DNA of 64,000 nucleotides from Diprion similis (lineage: Eukaryota > Arthropoda > Insecta > Hymenoptera > Diprionidae). Positions 36,257 through 48,200 of the stretch are shown here, piece by piece. Each line of letters starts with the position of its first letter. Within the stretch, counting starts at the first letter, position 1. The stretch spans positions 2,847,997-2,911,996 of the forward strand of contig NC_060111.1 of assembly GCF_021155765.1 (NCBI RefSeq), given 5' to 3'. A model generated the notes under the pieces. The model was not told the DNA's origin and did not search any database. It saw nothing but the letters and a program-made list of their open reading frames with translations. The translations under genes and the position numbers were made by a program.

Positions 36257-36468
36257 GCTTTTGCCTGCTTCAATGATAATACAATCTTCAATTTACGGCA
36301 AAAACCAAAGATCATCCACCCTTGGCCTCGGCTCGACCACACGTCCGATATTCACGTCTTTCCATTTCTACAGATTCTAACGATTCTCATTGTGTGACAT
36401 GTGTCGCTCGGGCATACAGTTAATAATTTCATAAATGATGACGTCACGTATCACGGAATAGTTATTTT

Positions 36469-36600
36469 GGGTGCGTTCCGAAATTAGCTGGCAGCGCTTA
36501 AAATTCCCTAGGACAGAGGCAGAGCTAACCCACGTACTCGGGAGCGCAAAAGAGATAAAAAATTGTTGACAGCACCGGGAGCCAATATCGGAACGCACCC
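36469..36600. mobile_element. Short TIR element (family B), copy 1
   Basis: Starts GGGTGCGTTCCGAAAT and ends ATATCGGAACGCACCC, giving terminal inverted repeats of 13-16 bases around 132 bp. Non-coding. The superfamily is not recognised. Confidence 0.75.
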
Positions 36601-36629
36601 TTTACCTACGATTTTGGACTACGATGTTT

Positions 36630-36735
36630 GGTACTTTCCGAAATTTTTCATCTCTTTTGCACACACGAGTTCTTGTTAGCTCTGTCTCTGTCTTAGGAAG
36701 TTTTTAGCACTACTAGCTAGTTTCGGAATGTAACC
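36630..36735. mobile_element. Short TIR element (family B), diverged copy 2 in opposite orientation
   Basis: Aligns to the reverse complement of copy 1 along its length: both read CATCTC/TATCTC then TTTTGC, then GTTAGCTCTG, then CTCTGTC, and finish near CTAGTTTCGGAA or CTAATTTCGGAA. The termini are decayed (GGTACTTTCCG and CGGAATGTAACC). It lies 29 bp from copy 1. Confidence 0.65.
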
Positions 36736-37103
36736 ATAGGTGTCGCTAGTAAATTAGTCGATTATGAATTCCCCAATGTTGGCATCTTGAGATATGCTAG
36801 AACCAATTTTCTTTAGCGTTTATGTTGGCTCTACTGGAGTCGTGAGAATCATAATCGAGTTCTGACCAGTCCAACATGGCTACCTGTGCCAATGAATAAT
36901 GATGTACTAGCGCGCTGTAGCTTTGTAAACAAGTAAAGAATATCCTTTGACATTGTATAATTTCGAAGTGATTTTTTCACAAGGTTGTTACGACAACGAA
37001 ATTGTTATACAACGTTTAGTTTGATTTACTGGACGGCTTACGGGTAAACGGCATACCGTAGGTTTTTTTTGTCAAACTGTCGCACCCAACCTCTAACGCG
37101 TCA

Positions 37104-39098
37104 ATGGATATCAGCGACACGGAGGAAATCGCGCGGCACCCGAGGTCCATCGTGCACTTGGACATCGATTGCTTCTACGCCCAGGTAGAAATGTTACGGC
37201 ATCCCGAATTAGATGGCAAACCTCTGGGCGTACAACAGAAGAATATTGTCGTCACCAGCAACTACTTGGCGCGGAAATTTGGCGTTGGGAAGTGCATGTC
37301 AGTACAGGAAGCGTTGCGCCTGTGCCCCGGACTCTCTCTTATTCGAGGTGAAGACCTGTCCGAGTATCGCAGAATCTCGACGAAGATATCAGAAATATTG
37401 CATCAGTTCACACCTTTGGTCGAGAGGTTAGGTATGGACGAGAGCTTTGTGGACGTATCTTCGATGGTAGAACGATATGAGAATGATAAACGGGACACTG
37501 ATTGTCGAATGAAGGACGGAAATTCTTGTGATGATGATTACGATGATTGCGAAGATAAGCCGGAGCAAGTCGTTGGCAACATTTTTGGCGCCACCGAAGA
37601 AGAATGTCCTTGCGGATGTCACGCTCGCCTTGCTGCTGCCTCCAGAATTGCCGCTGATATGAGAGCTCGCATCTACAAAGATTTGCATTTAACGTGTAGT
37701 GCGGGTATTGGTACCAACAAGCTGGTGGCCAAGCTGGCTGGCTCGCTGCACAAACCCAATCAGCAAACCGTGGTATATCCGTGCTCCGGGCCAGCTCTCC
37801 TTACTAAGATTGGACCTGTCTCTAAAATACCTGGCGTAGGATTTAAAACTGACCAGCTACTGGCAATGAACAATATTAGAACAGTTGAGGATGTGCGTCG
37901 ATTATCATTGGAAGATTTAGAATTGAAGATTGGAAGCGACTTAGCCAGAAAGCTTAAGGATAGCGCCGAAGGTATTGACGATAGTGCTGTAAAACCATCT
38001 GGAAAACCTCAGTCGATAGGTATAGAGGATGGTTTCAAACATGTGTCATTGGTAGCAGAGGTTGAATCGCGCCTTGGAGCCTTACTGAGACGACTTACAG
38101 ACCTGGCAACCGAAGATGGGAGAATACCGGTGGCAATGAAAGTAACTGTGAGAAAACACGATTTGAATAAACCGAGTACGGGTAAGAGGGAGACAAGACA
38201 GTGTGCTCTACCTCAAGCTCTTCTACCATCTACAAAGGGAGGCATATATGACCATGGAAAAATGCTAATCCTTGCCATGAAGCTGTTTCATCGAGCGGTC
38301 GATGTCTCCAAACCATTTCATTTGACACTACTAGGAGTGGCATTTACAAAGTTCGAAGAACGTGTCTCTGGAAGAAGCAGCATCACCTCGTTCTTACGAA
38401 AACAAGTCGCGGTGCAGTCGGTACTTGACATTAGTTCAGAGGAAGGCATTTCGGAACTGGATTTTGGATCTGCTGGAACTAATGACACTTCTACAATTTC
38501 CAATGTTGCCATCAGTACTGCTGCAATTGCAACTACAGCTACTGCTACGACGACTGTAGTGAGCGACGTTCTTGTCGCAGTAGACAGCAGAGACTCAGGT
38601 GACGAAATGACCAAGTGTTGGTCAACTCCCAGTCCAGATCGCATGATTACGCCGCCGTTGAACTTACACAGTCCATCCATGTCATTTAGTAGTGCCGAAG
38701 CTACCGCGGGAGGTCACTCTCACAATCATCTTCATAATCACCACCCTCATCGTCATCATCATCACCGTCACCATCCTCGTCATCACCACCACCATCATCA
38801 TCATCGTCGTCAATCCCCGGAAGAAGAGGACTCTTCGGGAGAGGTAGAGCCATCTCCTAAGAAAACGAAGCTTGAGGTTTGGTTAAGTGGCCGCAGGGAG
38901 TCACCGAGCAATGAAATGGCAAGTCTGAGGCTTAGCCCATCTTCGCCTATGTCATCAGCATCACCACCGCCAGGAACAGATCCAGCTGTTTTCAAATCGC
39001 TCCCCATTGACTTGCAAACAGAAATTAGCCAATCATGGTCAACTTCTAGCAAACCAAAACCAAACGATATACTTAAATATTTTATAGCAAACAAGTGA
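37104..39098 (+). CDS. PolI (POLI): DNA polymerase iota (Y-family translesion polymerase), single exon
   Basis: 664 residues in one uninterrupted exon; the vertebrate gene has introns. Palm motif HLDIDCFYAQVE carries metal ligands Asp20 (and Asp22 nearby). The second catalytic motif is ERLGMDESFVD (Asp112, Glu113). Other iota-type stretches are KPLGVQQKNIVVTSNYLARK, GEDLSEYR, AGIGTNKLVAKLAGSLHKPN, QQTV and KIPGVGFKT. The little-finger domain covers roughly 300-430 (SRQCALPQ-type region, PFHLTLLGVAF). Between the two palm halves is an acidic insert with CPCGCH. The C-terminal third is low-complexity with a His-rich run (about 530-565). One ubiquitin-binding motif remains (DPAVFKSLPIDLQTEISQSW). 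Polymerase iota inserts opposite damaged bases and interacts with ubiquitinated PCNA. A likely AATAAA is at 39163-39168. Confidence 0.95.
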   Translation: MDISDTEEIARHPRSIVHLDIDCFYAQVEMLRHPELDGKPLGVQQKNIVVTSNYLARKFGVGKCMSVQEALRLCPGLSLIRGEDLSEYRRISTKISEILHQFTPLVERLGMDESFVDVSSMVERYENDKRDTDCRMKDGNSCDDDYDDCEDKPEQVVGNIFGATEEECPCGCHARLAAASRIAADMRARIYKDLHLTCSAGIGTNKLVAKLAGSLHKPNQQTVVYPCSGPALLTKIGPVSKIPGVGFKTDQLLAMNNIRTVEDVRRLSLEDLELKIGSDLARKLKDSAEGIDDSAVKPSGKPQSIGIEDGFKHVSLVAEVESRLGALLRRLTDLATEDGRIPVAMKVTVRKHDLNKPSTGKRETRQCALPQALLPSTKGGIYDHGKMLILAMKLFHRAVDVSKPFHLTLLGVAFTKFEERVSGRSSITSFLRKQVAVQSVLDISSEEGISELDFGSAGTNDTSTISNVAISTAAIATTATATTTVVSDVLVAVDSRDSGDEMTKCWSTPSPDRMITPPLNLHSPSMSFSSAEATAGGHSHNHLHNHHPHRHHHHRHHPRHHHHHHHHRRQSPEEEDSSGEVEPSPKKTKLEVWLSGRRESPSNEMASLRLSPSSPMSSASPPPGTDPAVFKSLPIDLQTEISQSWSTSSKPKPNDILKYFIANK

Positions 39099-40284
39099 CA
39101 GAGCAACACAAGCTGGTATACAACGAGAAATGTCCGATCAACTTGAATCTGAGGATGACCTAAATAAAATTAAAATGAATATAGAAAAGAAACAATTTCT
39201 GTCGGAGACGTCGATTTGAGCTTAACAGGTTTGATTTGCTCTGTGACTGATTAAACACACAGTCACTCGATGAAAGTCACTTGTGATATAATTCTGTAGA
39301 AATGGTAAATCGCTACTGTTTGTTCGGCTGATTCTTTCCCTAAAAACATGTCTAATATTGAACTACTATTGTCTCATTTTATGTTTTCTTACTCAATGTC
39401 CAATAGTTTCTGGAGCAATTTTCCTTTTTCTTCTAAGGCAATAATTGAAAGTCTGTACCACACAATCGTTGGACAAACAATATATATTGTATATATCTGC
39501 ACTTCTTTGAACAAACCTAGTTTTTAAACGAAAGTGAGTTTTTATTTTTATAAGATTACATGCTGTTATCACGATACAATATTACTATATGCATTAAAAA
39601 TTATTATACTGTAAGTTGGGATTGATATGTATGTACATAAACAACTGCAGATATTTGAAGGCTGTCCACTGTAGTAGCAAGGGTGGGTCGTTAATAAATT
39701 TATTGTTGAATACAGAAACATTTTCCTGTTGCAATCAAAACAATACCAAAGTCTTCATGTATCAATTGATTTGTCAGAACAATAGAGCTAGTCAAGTGTG
39801 AGAAGAAATCGATTGACTTTTTAGATTATAGCTACAAGTCATTGCAGAGACAACTGAATTGTTGCATCCTTGTAAGCTCTCCAGAGATGATTACACACTT
39901 GGGTGTCTATGCACTTGGTACATTTATGAAAAAAAACGAAATTGCAATTTTTTAATACTATATACACAACATTTGCTGTTCGTTTAATCCTTGACTTTTG
40001 ATTCAACTCAACATGTGTAACAGTTGCTGGTCCATAAATGTTATATAAATGTATTTTGATTTTCTGGCAAATATCACTAATTTCAAAAGTTGGCGGGCAA
40101 CTGTGTAGTTAAGAAGATTCACACAGATAAGAGGATGCGCCACTAACCATTTGAAGTTAGGTCGCCTAACGAGGTTTGAAAAAAAAAACAAAAGTCGGAA
40201 ACATTGCCGGGTTACTACAATGCAAATACTAGTAAATGACACGAAGTGTTTGACAAGTACTTCCCTGTTCGAGTTGACAGCAAA
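39099..40284. other. Intergenic region POLI - TSEN54
   Basis: Contains the POLI 3' UTR and the TSEN54 promoter. AT-rich, with no repeat structure or coding exon recognised. Confidence 0.45.
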
Positions 40285-43200
40285 ATGTTCGGTCACACGT
40301 TGAGGTACGGCTAATTTGGATTCAGATAAAGATACAAATTTTGTTCAAGACCTGATTGCGGAATGTTGATTGACACTGTAAAACATAACCTTTACGATAT
40401 CTATGCGAGATGCAAACGTAAACATTTGTAGAGAATCCGTAGAGTTTCCACCCTTCGAAAAATCATTTTTTTAGTGACAAATAAACATATTTGTACTTGC
40501 TAAATTTTTTATTGACAACGGTGCTAAATTTACTCACTGTTGATCGTATTTACCGCATTTGTTTTGACAAGCAGGGCTCCGGAGTTATTGAAAAACAAGG
40601 GCATAACATTCGAGGCATGGAAGAAGTGGGACAAAACTGCAGAGACGTTGCCGCGCAAAGGCCAAAAGCAGTATGAACCGAATAACTCTTGGCTACAGAA
40701 TAAACAGATAGAAAAGGGACTTAAGGATCGCAAGGACTTACTTGGAATAGAGAGGGTGGAACGCAGTTCTCAGCTTGCCACAGCTGAATGGTTACCACTC
40801 GAATCAAGGGCTCGTGTCACCAAAAAGTCCGGTCAGGAGTGGACTAATTTTGGTCTTGAAGAAAATCTTGAACTGTATCTGATCCCAGAAGAGGCATTGC
40901 TTCTCCTTGAGCTGGTATTGAACTAATTTGAACACATTAATCTTTACCTCTTACATATACCAGATGGGTGTGACAAATTTATTAAGTTATTGTGCATATT
41001 TATACAGGCATGTCTAGAAACATAAATAATCTTCAAGTAACAGTGTGCCAAAAACTGTGCGCTTACCTTGATTTGGCCGCAGCCAACACATTTCTTATTA
41101 CAGTTTACTATTAAAGCTGTGTTTCAATGATTACAGAATCGTCTGGAACTAACATGGGAAGGTGTCCCTCTTTCTGTCCAACAAGCATATGCAGTTCTTT
41201 TGGAATCGAATCAACCTAAGTGTAACATAGATGAATATAGGGTATACAGTCACTTGGTACGTCAAGGTTACCGACTACAAAGATTCCGTTATGAAGATGA
41301 TTCAGTCTTATCTGACATGAATACTTCTTCTCGGCGATCGGCGAAATTAAAACGAAAAAAACTGATTCATGACCCTCGGGGGGGTTTTGGAATGACGAGA
41401 GCTCGCATGAGTGTAGCTGATTCTGATGAATCAACCAAAAATGATTCAACCATGACTACACAGGACTTCAACTCAGTCGAGAGAGATCAGGGTATGGTTG
41501 ATGATACAAATGACAAGCAGATTGGCTGCAGTCTTAGAACGGAAAAATCATACGAATGTCCGAGTTCAAGCCAACCTGGTGATGATGTAGAGAGCAGGTC
41601 GGAAATAAACGTGTCTAACACTTCAGAAACTCACACTTGTGAGGATAGTGCAGGAACCAATGAAGTTGAGAAAATAATAACACCACTTGGGACAAATGTG
41701 GAAACTGCATTTGTGTCAGGAACTGGAAAATATACTTTGGATGGCGCCACAATAGGTACGAAAAAGTTACCGAGTGAATTATATGACAAAGGAGTTGAAA
41801 ATCTACCGGGTCCTAGTAATGTGGAGGCTGATAAAAGAGTCAACAACCAGGGACACAGCAAGAAATTGAAAATCATTTCTGATGAGACTATTTTAGGTGA
41901 TATCAAAATATTATCGAAATGGCCTGGTACACGAATACAAAGAAATGTAAAATGGATGCCAAAACGAAATACTACCGAAGCTCTGCTACCAGTGACCGAA
42001 AAACAGTCCAGTGGTTGCAATACAATCAACCATACCAACATTGATGGTATGTCACCACTGGCAAGTCTACATTTAAGGCTCGGCGGTGTAACAAAATCCC
42101 CTCGCTCAGATAAGGACCTTGAAAACGTAGAAAGACCAAAGAAGGTCGTGCATGAGGTAACAAATCAATACAAATAACAAAATTAACTTCTACCGAATAC
42201 TTTGTGTAGATAATTTGTTATTTTTTCGTTTTGATTGATTATTGTGGATTAAGCTGGTTAAGTTTTCAGAATTTTTTACTACATATTGTACATAAACTTT
42301 GATCTACAGGTGATTGAAGTTTCTGATGATGAAATTGAGGAGGTACCACGGAAGATGTCAAGAATGGAAATGCTAAATCTCTTTCCAAATGTCATGTCTG
42401 AAGCATCATTACTTCAACCGATTCCTAGAAAGTATTTACCCTGTAATGTCCGACCACAACTATCATCAGTTCAAAGACAAGCCCAATACTACGCCCGTTC
42501 AAAAAGCAGGAATGACGACTCACATGAAGATAACTATAACACTTCACCAGAGGGCCGATCGCGATTGGCAAGTGATACCCCTGGACCACTCTCTTGTAGA
42601 AATACAATTTCTCGCAATGAATCTACTCAGGTTAATTTCAATGGAATTTCAGTAAATTGTAGAAATGAAGTTTCGTGGCAAGGTTTAACCTTCTCCAAAG
42701 AATCATATGAAAGTCGAACGATGTACCAACGATTCTACAATCAAGGAGCACCCTGGCGAAGTTTGCCTAATTACACAGTATTCAGAGAACCAGAACACGT
42801 CTCCGTACATTTGCGAACTTATACGGACATTGCCATAGCGCAACATATTTCGGGAAGGTCACCATTTCTTAGACGCGGTTTTTCTCATCGTCAAAATATT
42901 TGGTCCAATATGAGTTATTATCATGCTGGACAAAATTTTTTAAATCTCACACCTCGAATTCTTTGTGATAGAGTGTCCACTTACAATGGTTTCAGCCACT
43001 TTGGGAATCCAGTGACTCAAAGACCGACTTATACTCCTAAAAGAGGGTGCGATATATCTAGATATTCAAACCGCAAATATTATTCAAATCGGGCCGCAGA
43101 AATAGGTAGGCCATCTTTTAAAGTTGTTCCCGGCGCTTCGTCATGGGCCGAAACTAAAGCAAAATGGTTAGAAGAAAAGACAATAACAATAGATGACGAA

Positions 43201-43711
43201 GACTGTGTAAATAAGAATTCATCAGGCGACGAAAGTGAAGTAGAAGTGGTGGCGCAGCTGGTGAAGCCATTAGTAGGTCCGCAGAATATGACTAGTTTGG
43301 CGAAAGTTTACCAAAGTCTGCAAATTATAAAAAATATTGCAAATAGAAACACTGTACGCCCAAGAAAGCTAGAAAAAGTTAACTACAAGATCTCTTATAA
43401 TTTATACTCAACTGGTCAGCATTACAAAAAAGCAAATCCTGGTACCCCTATGTATAGGGTAGTCGTATTCAGGTAAAAAAAAAAAGTTTTAATTTGTTTT
43501 ATTTTTGGTTCTCCGTGTATCCAAATGTCTAGCATTGTACTTAATTTTTTGTTTCAGACCTGAGTTGACTCCGTTCATTGAATTGGCAGAAATAATACGC
43601 CTACAGAAAGAAGCCAAGGAGTCACCCATAGTTTTCGCGTGTGCGTCGCAAACTTCGGTCACCTTTGCTGAGCTGGAGACTATAAGGATACCTGATATCC
43701 CGGAAATCTGA
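40285..43711 (+). CDS. Tsen54: tRNA-splicing endonuclease subunit Sen54
   Basis: Five exons, 898 residues: 40285-40304, 40575-40914, 41137-42156, 42310-43472 and 43558-43711. The tiny first exon (ATG TTC GGT CAC ACG TTG AG) has a GTACGG donor and joins in phase 2. The N-terminal Sen54 domain (about 55-165) shows ATAEWLPLESRARV, FGLEENLELYLIPEEALLLL, WEGVPLSVQQAYAVL and YRVYSHLVRQGYRLQRF. The C-terminal endonuclease-like fold is in the last ~75 residues (YNLYSTGQHYKKANPGTPMY, VVVFRPEL, SPIVFACASQTSVTFAELE). Sen54 is the structural subunit that pairs with Sen2 to cut tRNA introns; it has no catalytic triad of its own. The protein is much longer than human TSEN54 (526) because the middle (about 175-810) is a large Ser/Asn/Arg-rich insert with no recognised domain. 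A probable AATAAA is at 43944-43949. Confidence 0.93.
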
Positions 43712-44689
43712 TTTTCCCTAGGCATTACCTTTCTTCAACACGAGATATTGTTCAGTACAGTTGCTAAAAATTCGATTACGTTCTTGATGTAATGATGTTT
43801 TATATACATGTACCCTGTATGTAGAATAATGTCTGATCCTTAATTGTAAACAATATGAACGTTTTTATATTCACGGTTATAACTTCGGCTTTAGTTCGTA
43901 TGTAACTGAGAAATTCGTGGAAAAGAGCAGTAAAAAAACAAAAAATAAAACTTTCTATATTGGAGAAAAATACTTAGTAGCGTTATCACCAATTTTTAGA
44001 ACGAATTAAGATCAACCAGATATGTCTGGTTGTATGGGTATATGTGATGAACATTGAATTCAAATTGCAAAGAGAAAATTTTTTTGCGTTCGGAAGAAAA
44101 AAAAATGCAGGTTCACTTTTTATTTCTAATATTGAAGAGAAGTTTTCTGTGGTTTAGACAAACCTTAATTTTTTCACGAGAGCCAAGTCAAAATTTAATC
44201 GCTGAATTCCCCTTCATAAATCGAATGAAATGTACCTATTTATGAGTTCATTAGGATAAACTGAGATGAAGTCAATGTTGAACAATACATTGGTTGGGTT
44301 TTCAAAAGAGTTTGACGTAGTTCTATTTCTAATAAGGTATACCCAGGAACTCAGAAATCACCGCTGACATGTGATCGACTAATGTGGAATAAATATTAAT
44401 ATATGAGGAATTGAACATTTATGTTTTAAAATATTTTGAGCAAAAAAAGGAAAGATACGCAAAATCTAGGTGAATATAATAACTCAGTGTGTACGTAACG
44501 ACCTATCTTCTATTGAGCTTCTTTCTGTGTCATGATGTTATTACATGCGTGCGCATTTTATTGATGAAAATGGTTACATGGAAGCGAAAAAGCGAAGAAG
44601 AAAGAAGCCCCGTAGTAACCATTACAAATCGGAAAGAAGCTTTTCAGTCCGAAAGAGGTAACGATTTAGTCCGCGCTAAAAGACTGCAA
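43712..44689. other. TSEN54 3' flank
   Basis: About 1 kb of AT-rich DNA between the TSEN54 stop and the first decayed satellite-like sequence. Nothing beyond the probable polyadenylation signal is recognised. Confidence 0.45.
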
Positions 44690-45229
44690 GAGTAGAAGCA
44701 TTTGAAGAAGGGTTTGCCTTGAGTTTTTTGTCAAAACAATTTTTAGTCCCAGAATCGATTTTTGCCATGCTTTCTGGACTAGTTGTACCCAAAGGAGTGC
44801 AAAACTGAGATCTAGAACAGCGAACGACTAATAGTAGAAGTAATGCGAAGAGAATACGGTAGGAAATGATCTTTTAATAATTTCAATACAGGTCACATAA
44901 AATAGAGACACTGTGATACTATCATACTTCATACAGCATATCCGAGCGGAGGTGTGTTGCACTTGTTTGCAGCCCAAAACGGCTATATGTTGAAATTATG
45001 ATGATAACTATTTCATAAAAGTATTTTCCACATTCTACGTAAGCTAGTTCCGCATAAAAATCATGCTTCTAATGTAATGTTCGATCCCATTTTTGTATTC
45101 ATCTTTCTCGTCTGTTTAATTTCGATTTACCAACTTGGTGAATTGTTATGCACTGTTATGAATAAACTGAACCTTTCAGTATTATATTTGTGATTTTTCT
45201 TCCCCACCCTTTCATGATCCCGATGGAAA
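44690..45229. repeat. Decayed satellite-like sequence left of the array
   Basis: The stretch at about 44705-44790 follows the satellite unit in order with many mismatches (GCCTTGAGTTTTTTGTC, then GAATCGATTTTTGCCATGCT, then TTCTGGACTAGTTGTACCC). The rest to 45229 is not clearly satellite. This looks like an old, unhomogenised edge unit. Confidence 0.55.
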
Positions 45230-48200
45230 ATTCATGTCTTTCTTGCTGTTGCGCAGTCATAGGGGCTACTGGGATTCTTAAAGATATTGTGAGAACATAT
45301 AAAATAGAGATGGACCGACAGCTGAAGAGTTACAAGGAAATGTTCTCGTTGTTCGGCTATACCTCTTGATCCGTTGGGACTGCGATCATTCGATTTCTCT
45401 CGCAAAATGACGTCGGAATAGTGTTCTAGAGAATTAATTGCAGCACTTTTCAAAGTCGTCGAAATTTTCACCAAAAATGCAAAGGGGTGAGCCTTGGATT
45501 TTTTTTGGCCGAAAAATCTTTTGTCCGCAAATCGATTTGTATGACGCTTTTTAGACTAATTCAACGCCCAGAAACTCAAAAAACACATTAAAAATAGCGT
45601 AGGACCAACAGCAGAGAAATAACGATAAAAATCTGCAGTTTTTCGGCTGTAACTTTGCAGGTGTTGCTCGCAGCGTATCGGGACTGCGATTAATCGATTC
45701 CTCTCGCAAAATCACGTCGGAATAGTACTCTAAAGAATTAATTGCAGCACTTTTCAAAGTCGTCGAAATTTTCGCCAAAAATGCAAAGGGGTTAGCCTTG
45801 GATTTTTTTTGGCCGAAAAATCTTTCGTCTGCGAATCGATCCGTATGACGCTTTTTAGACTAATTCGACCCCCAGGAACTCAGAAAACACATGGAAAATA
45901 GCCTAGGACCAGCAGCGGAGAAATGACGATGAAAATCTGCAGTTTTTCGGCTGTAACTTTGCAGGTGTTGCTCGCAGCGTATCGGGACTGCGATTAATCG
46001 ATTCCTCTCGCAAAATCACGTCGGAATAGTACTCTAAAGAATTAATTGCAGCACTTTTCAAAGTCGTCGAAATTTTCGCCAAAAATGCAAAGGGGTTAGC
46101 CTTGGATTTTTTTTGGCCGAAAAATCTTTCGTCTGCGAATCGATCCGTATGACGCTTTTTAGACTAATTCGACCCCCAGAAACTCAGAAAACACATGAAA
46201 AATAGCCTAGGACCAGCAGCGGAGAAATGACGATGAAAATCTGCAGTTTTTCGGCTGTAACTTTGCAGGTGTTGCTCGCAGCGTATCGGGACTGCGATTA
46301 ATCGATTCCTCTCGCAAAATCACGTCGGAATAGTACTCTAAAGAATTAATTGCAGCACTTTTCAAAGTCGTCGAAATTTTCGCCAAAAATGCAAAGGGGT
46401 TAGCCTTGGATTTTTTTTGGCCGAAAAATCTTTCGTCTGCGAATCGATCCGTATGACGCTTTTTAGACTAATTCGACCCCCAGGAACTCAGAAAACACAT
46501 GAAAAATAGCCTAGGACCAGCAGCGGAGAAATGACGATGAAAATCTGCAGTTTTTCGGCTGTAACTTTGCAGGTGTTGCTCGCAGCGTATCGGGACTGCG
46601 ATTAATCGATTCCTCTCGCAAAATCACGTCGGAATAGTACTCTAAAGAATTAATTGCAGCACTTTTCAAAGTCGTCGAAATTTTCGCCAAAAATGCAAAG
46701 GGGTTAGCCTTGGATTTTTTTTGGCCGAAAAATCTTTCGTCTGCGAATCGATCCGTATGACGCTTTTTAGACTAATTCGACCCCCAGGAACTCAGAAAAC
46801 ACATGAAAAATAGCCTAGGACCAGCAGCGGAGAAATGACGATGAAAATCTGCAGTTTTTCGGCTGTAACTTTGCAGGTGTTGCTCGCAGCGTATCGGGAC
46901 TGCGATTAATCGATTCCTCTCGCAAAATCACGTCGGAATAGTACTCTAAAGAATTAATTGCAGCACTTTTCAAAGTCGTCGAAATTTTCGCCAAAAATGC
47001 AAAGGGGTTAGCCTTGGATTTTTTTTGGCCGAAAAATCTTTCGTCTGCGAATCGATCCGTATGACGCTTTTTAGACTAATTCGACCCCCAGGAACTCAGA
47101 AAACACATGAAAAATAGCCTAGGACCAGCAGCGGAGAAATGACGATGAAAATCTGCAGTTTTTCGGCTGTAACTTTGCAGGTGTTGCTCGCAGCGTATCG
47201 GGACTGCGATTAATCGATTCCTCTCGCAAAATCACGTCGGAATAGTACTCTAAAGAATTAATTGCAGCACTTTTCAAAGTCGTCGAAATTTTCGCCAAAA
47301 ATGCAAAGGGGTTGTTAGCCTTGGATTTTTTTTGGCCGAAAAATCTTTCGTCTGCGAATCGATCCGTATGACGCTTTTTAGACTAATTCGACCCCCAGGA
47401 ACTCAGAAAACACATGGAAAATAGCCTAGGACCAGCAGCGGAGAAATGACGATGAAAATCTGCAGTTTTTCGGCTGTAACTTTGCAGGTGTTGCTCGCAG
47501 CGTATCGGGACTGCGATTAATCGATTCCTCTCGCAAAATCACGTCGGAATAGTACTCTAAAGAATTAATTGCAGCACTTTTCAAAGTCGTCGAAATTTTC
47601 GCCAAAAATGCAAAGGGGTTAGCCTTGGATTTTTTTTGGCCGAAAAATCTTTCGTCTGCGAATCGATCCGTATGACGCTTTTTAGACTAATTCGACCCCC
47701 AGAAACTCAGAAAACACATGAAAAATAGCCTAGGACCAGCAGCGGAGAAATGACGATGAAAATCTGCAGTTTTTCGGCTGTAACTTTGCAGGTGTTGCTC
47801 GCAGCGTATCGGGACTGCGATTAATCGATTCCTCTCGCAAAATCACGTCGGAATAGTACTCTAAAGAATTAATTGCAGCACTTTTCAAAGTCGTCGAAAT
47901 TTTCGCCAAAAATGCAAAGGGGTTAGCCTTGGATTTTTTTTGGCCGAAAAATCTTTCGTCTGCGAATCGATCCGTATGACGCTTTTTAGACTAATTCGAC
48001 CCCCAGGAACTCAGAAAACACATGAAAAATAGCCTAGGACCAGCAGCGGAGAAATGACGATGAAAATCTGCAGTTTTTCGGCTGTAACTTTGCAGGTGTT
48101 GCTCGCAGCGTATCGGGACTGCGATTAATCGATTCCTCTCGCAAAATCACGTCGGAATAGTACTCTAAAGAATTAATTGCAGCACTTTTCAAAGTCGTCG

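Larger units (their letters stand above)
36257..37103. promoter_or_regulatory. Divergent KPTN/POLI promoter region
   Basis: About 850 bp separate the two divergent starts. About a quarter of it is two inverted copies of one short element (36469-36600 and 36630-36735). A CRE-like TGACGTCA occurs at about 36439-36446 and another TGACGTCA-like site is not seen. No TATA box is evident. Confidence 0.45.

Noticed and set aside
36377-36598. 73-codon minus-strand frame upstream of KPTN
   Set aside because: It lies almost entirely within the TIR element at 36469-36600.
38318-38680. 120-codon minus-strand frame opposite POLI
   Set aside because: Antisense shadow of the low-complexity Thr/Ala region of the polymerase gene.
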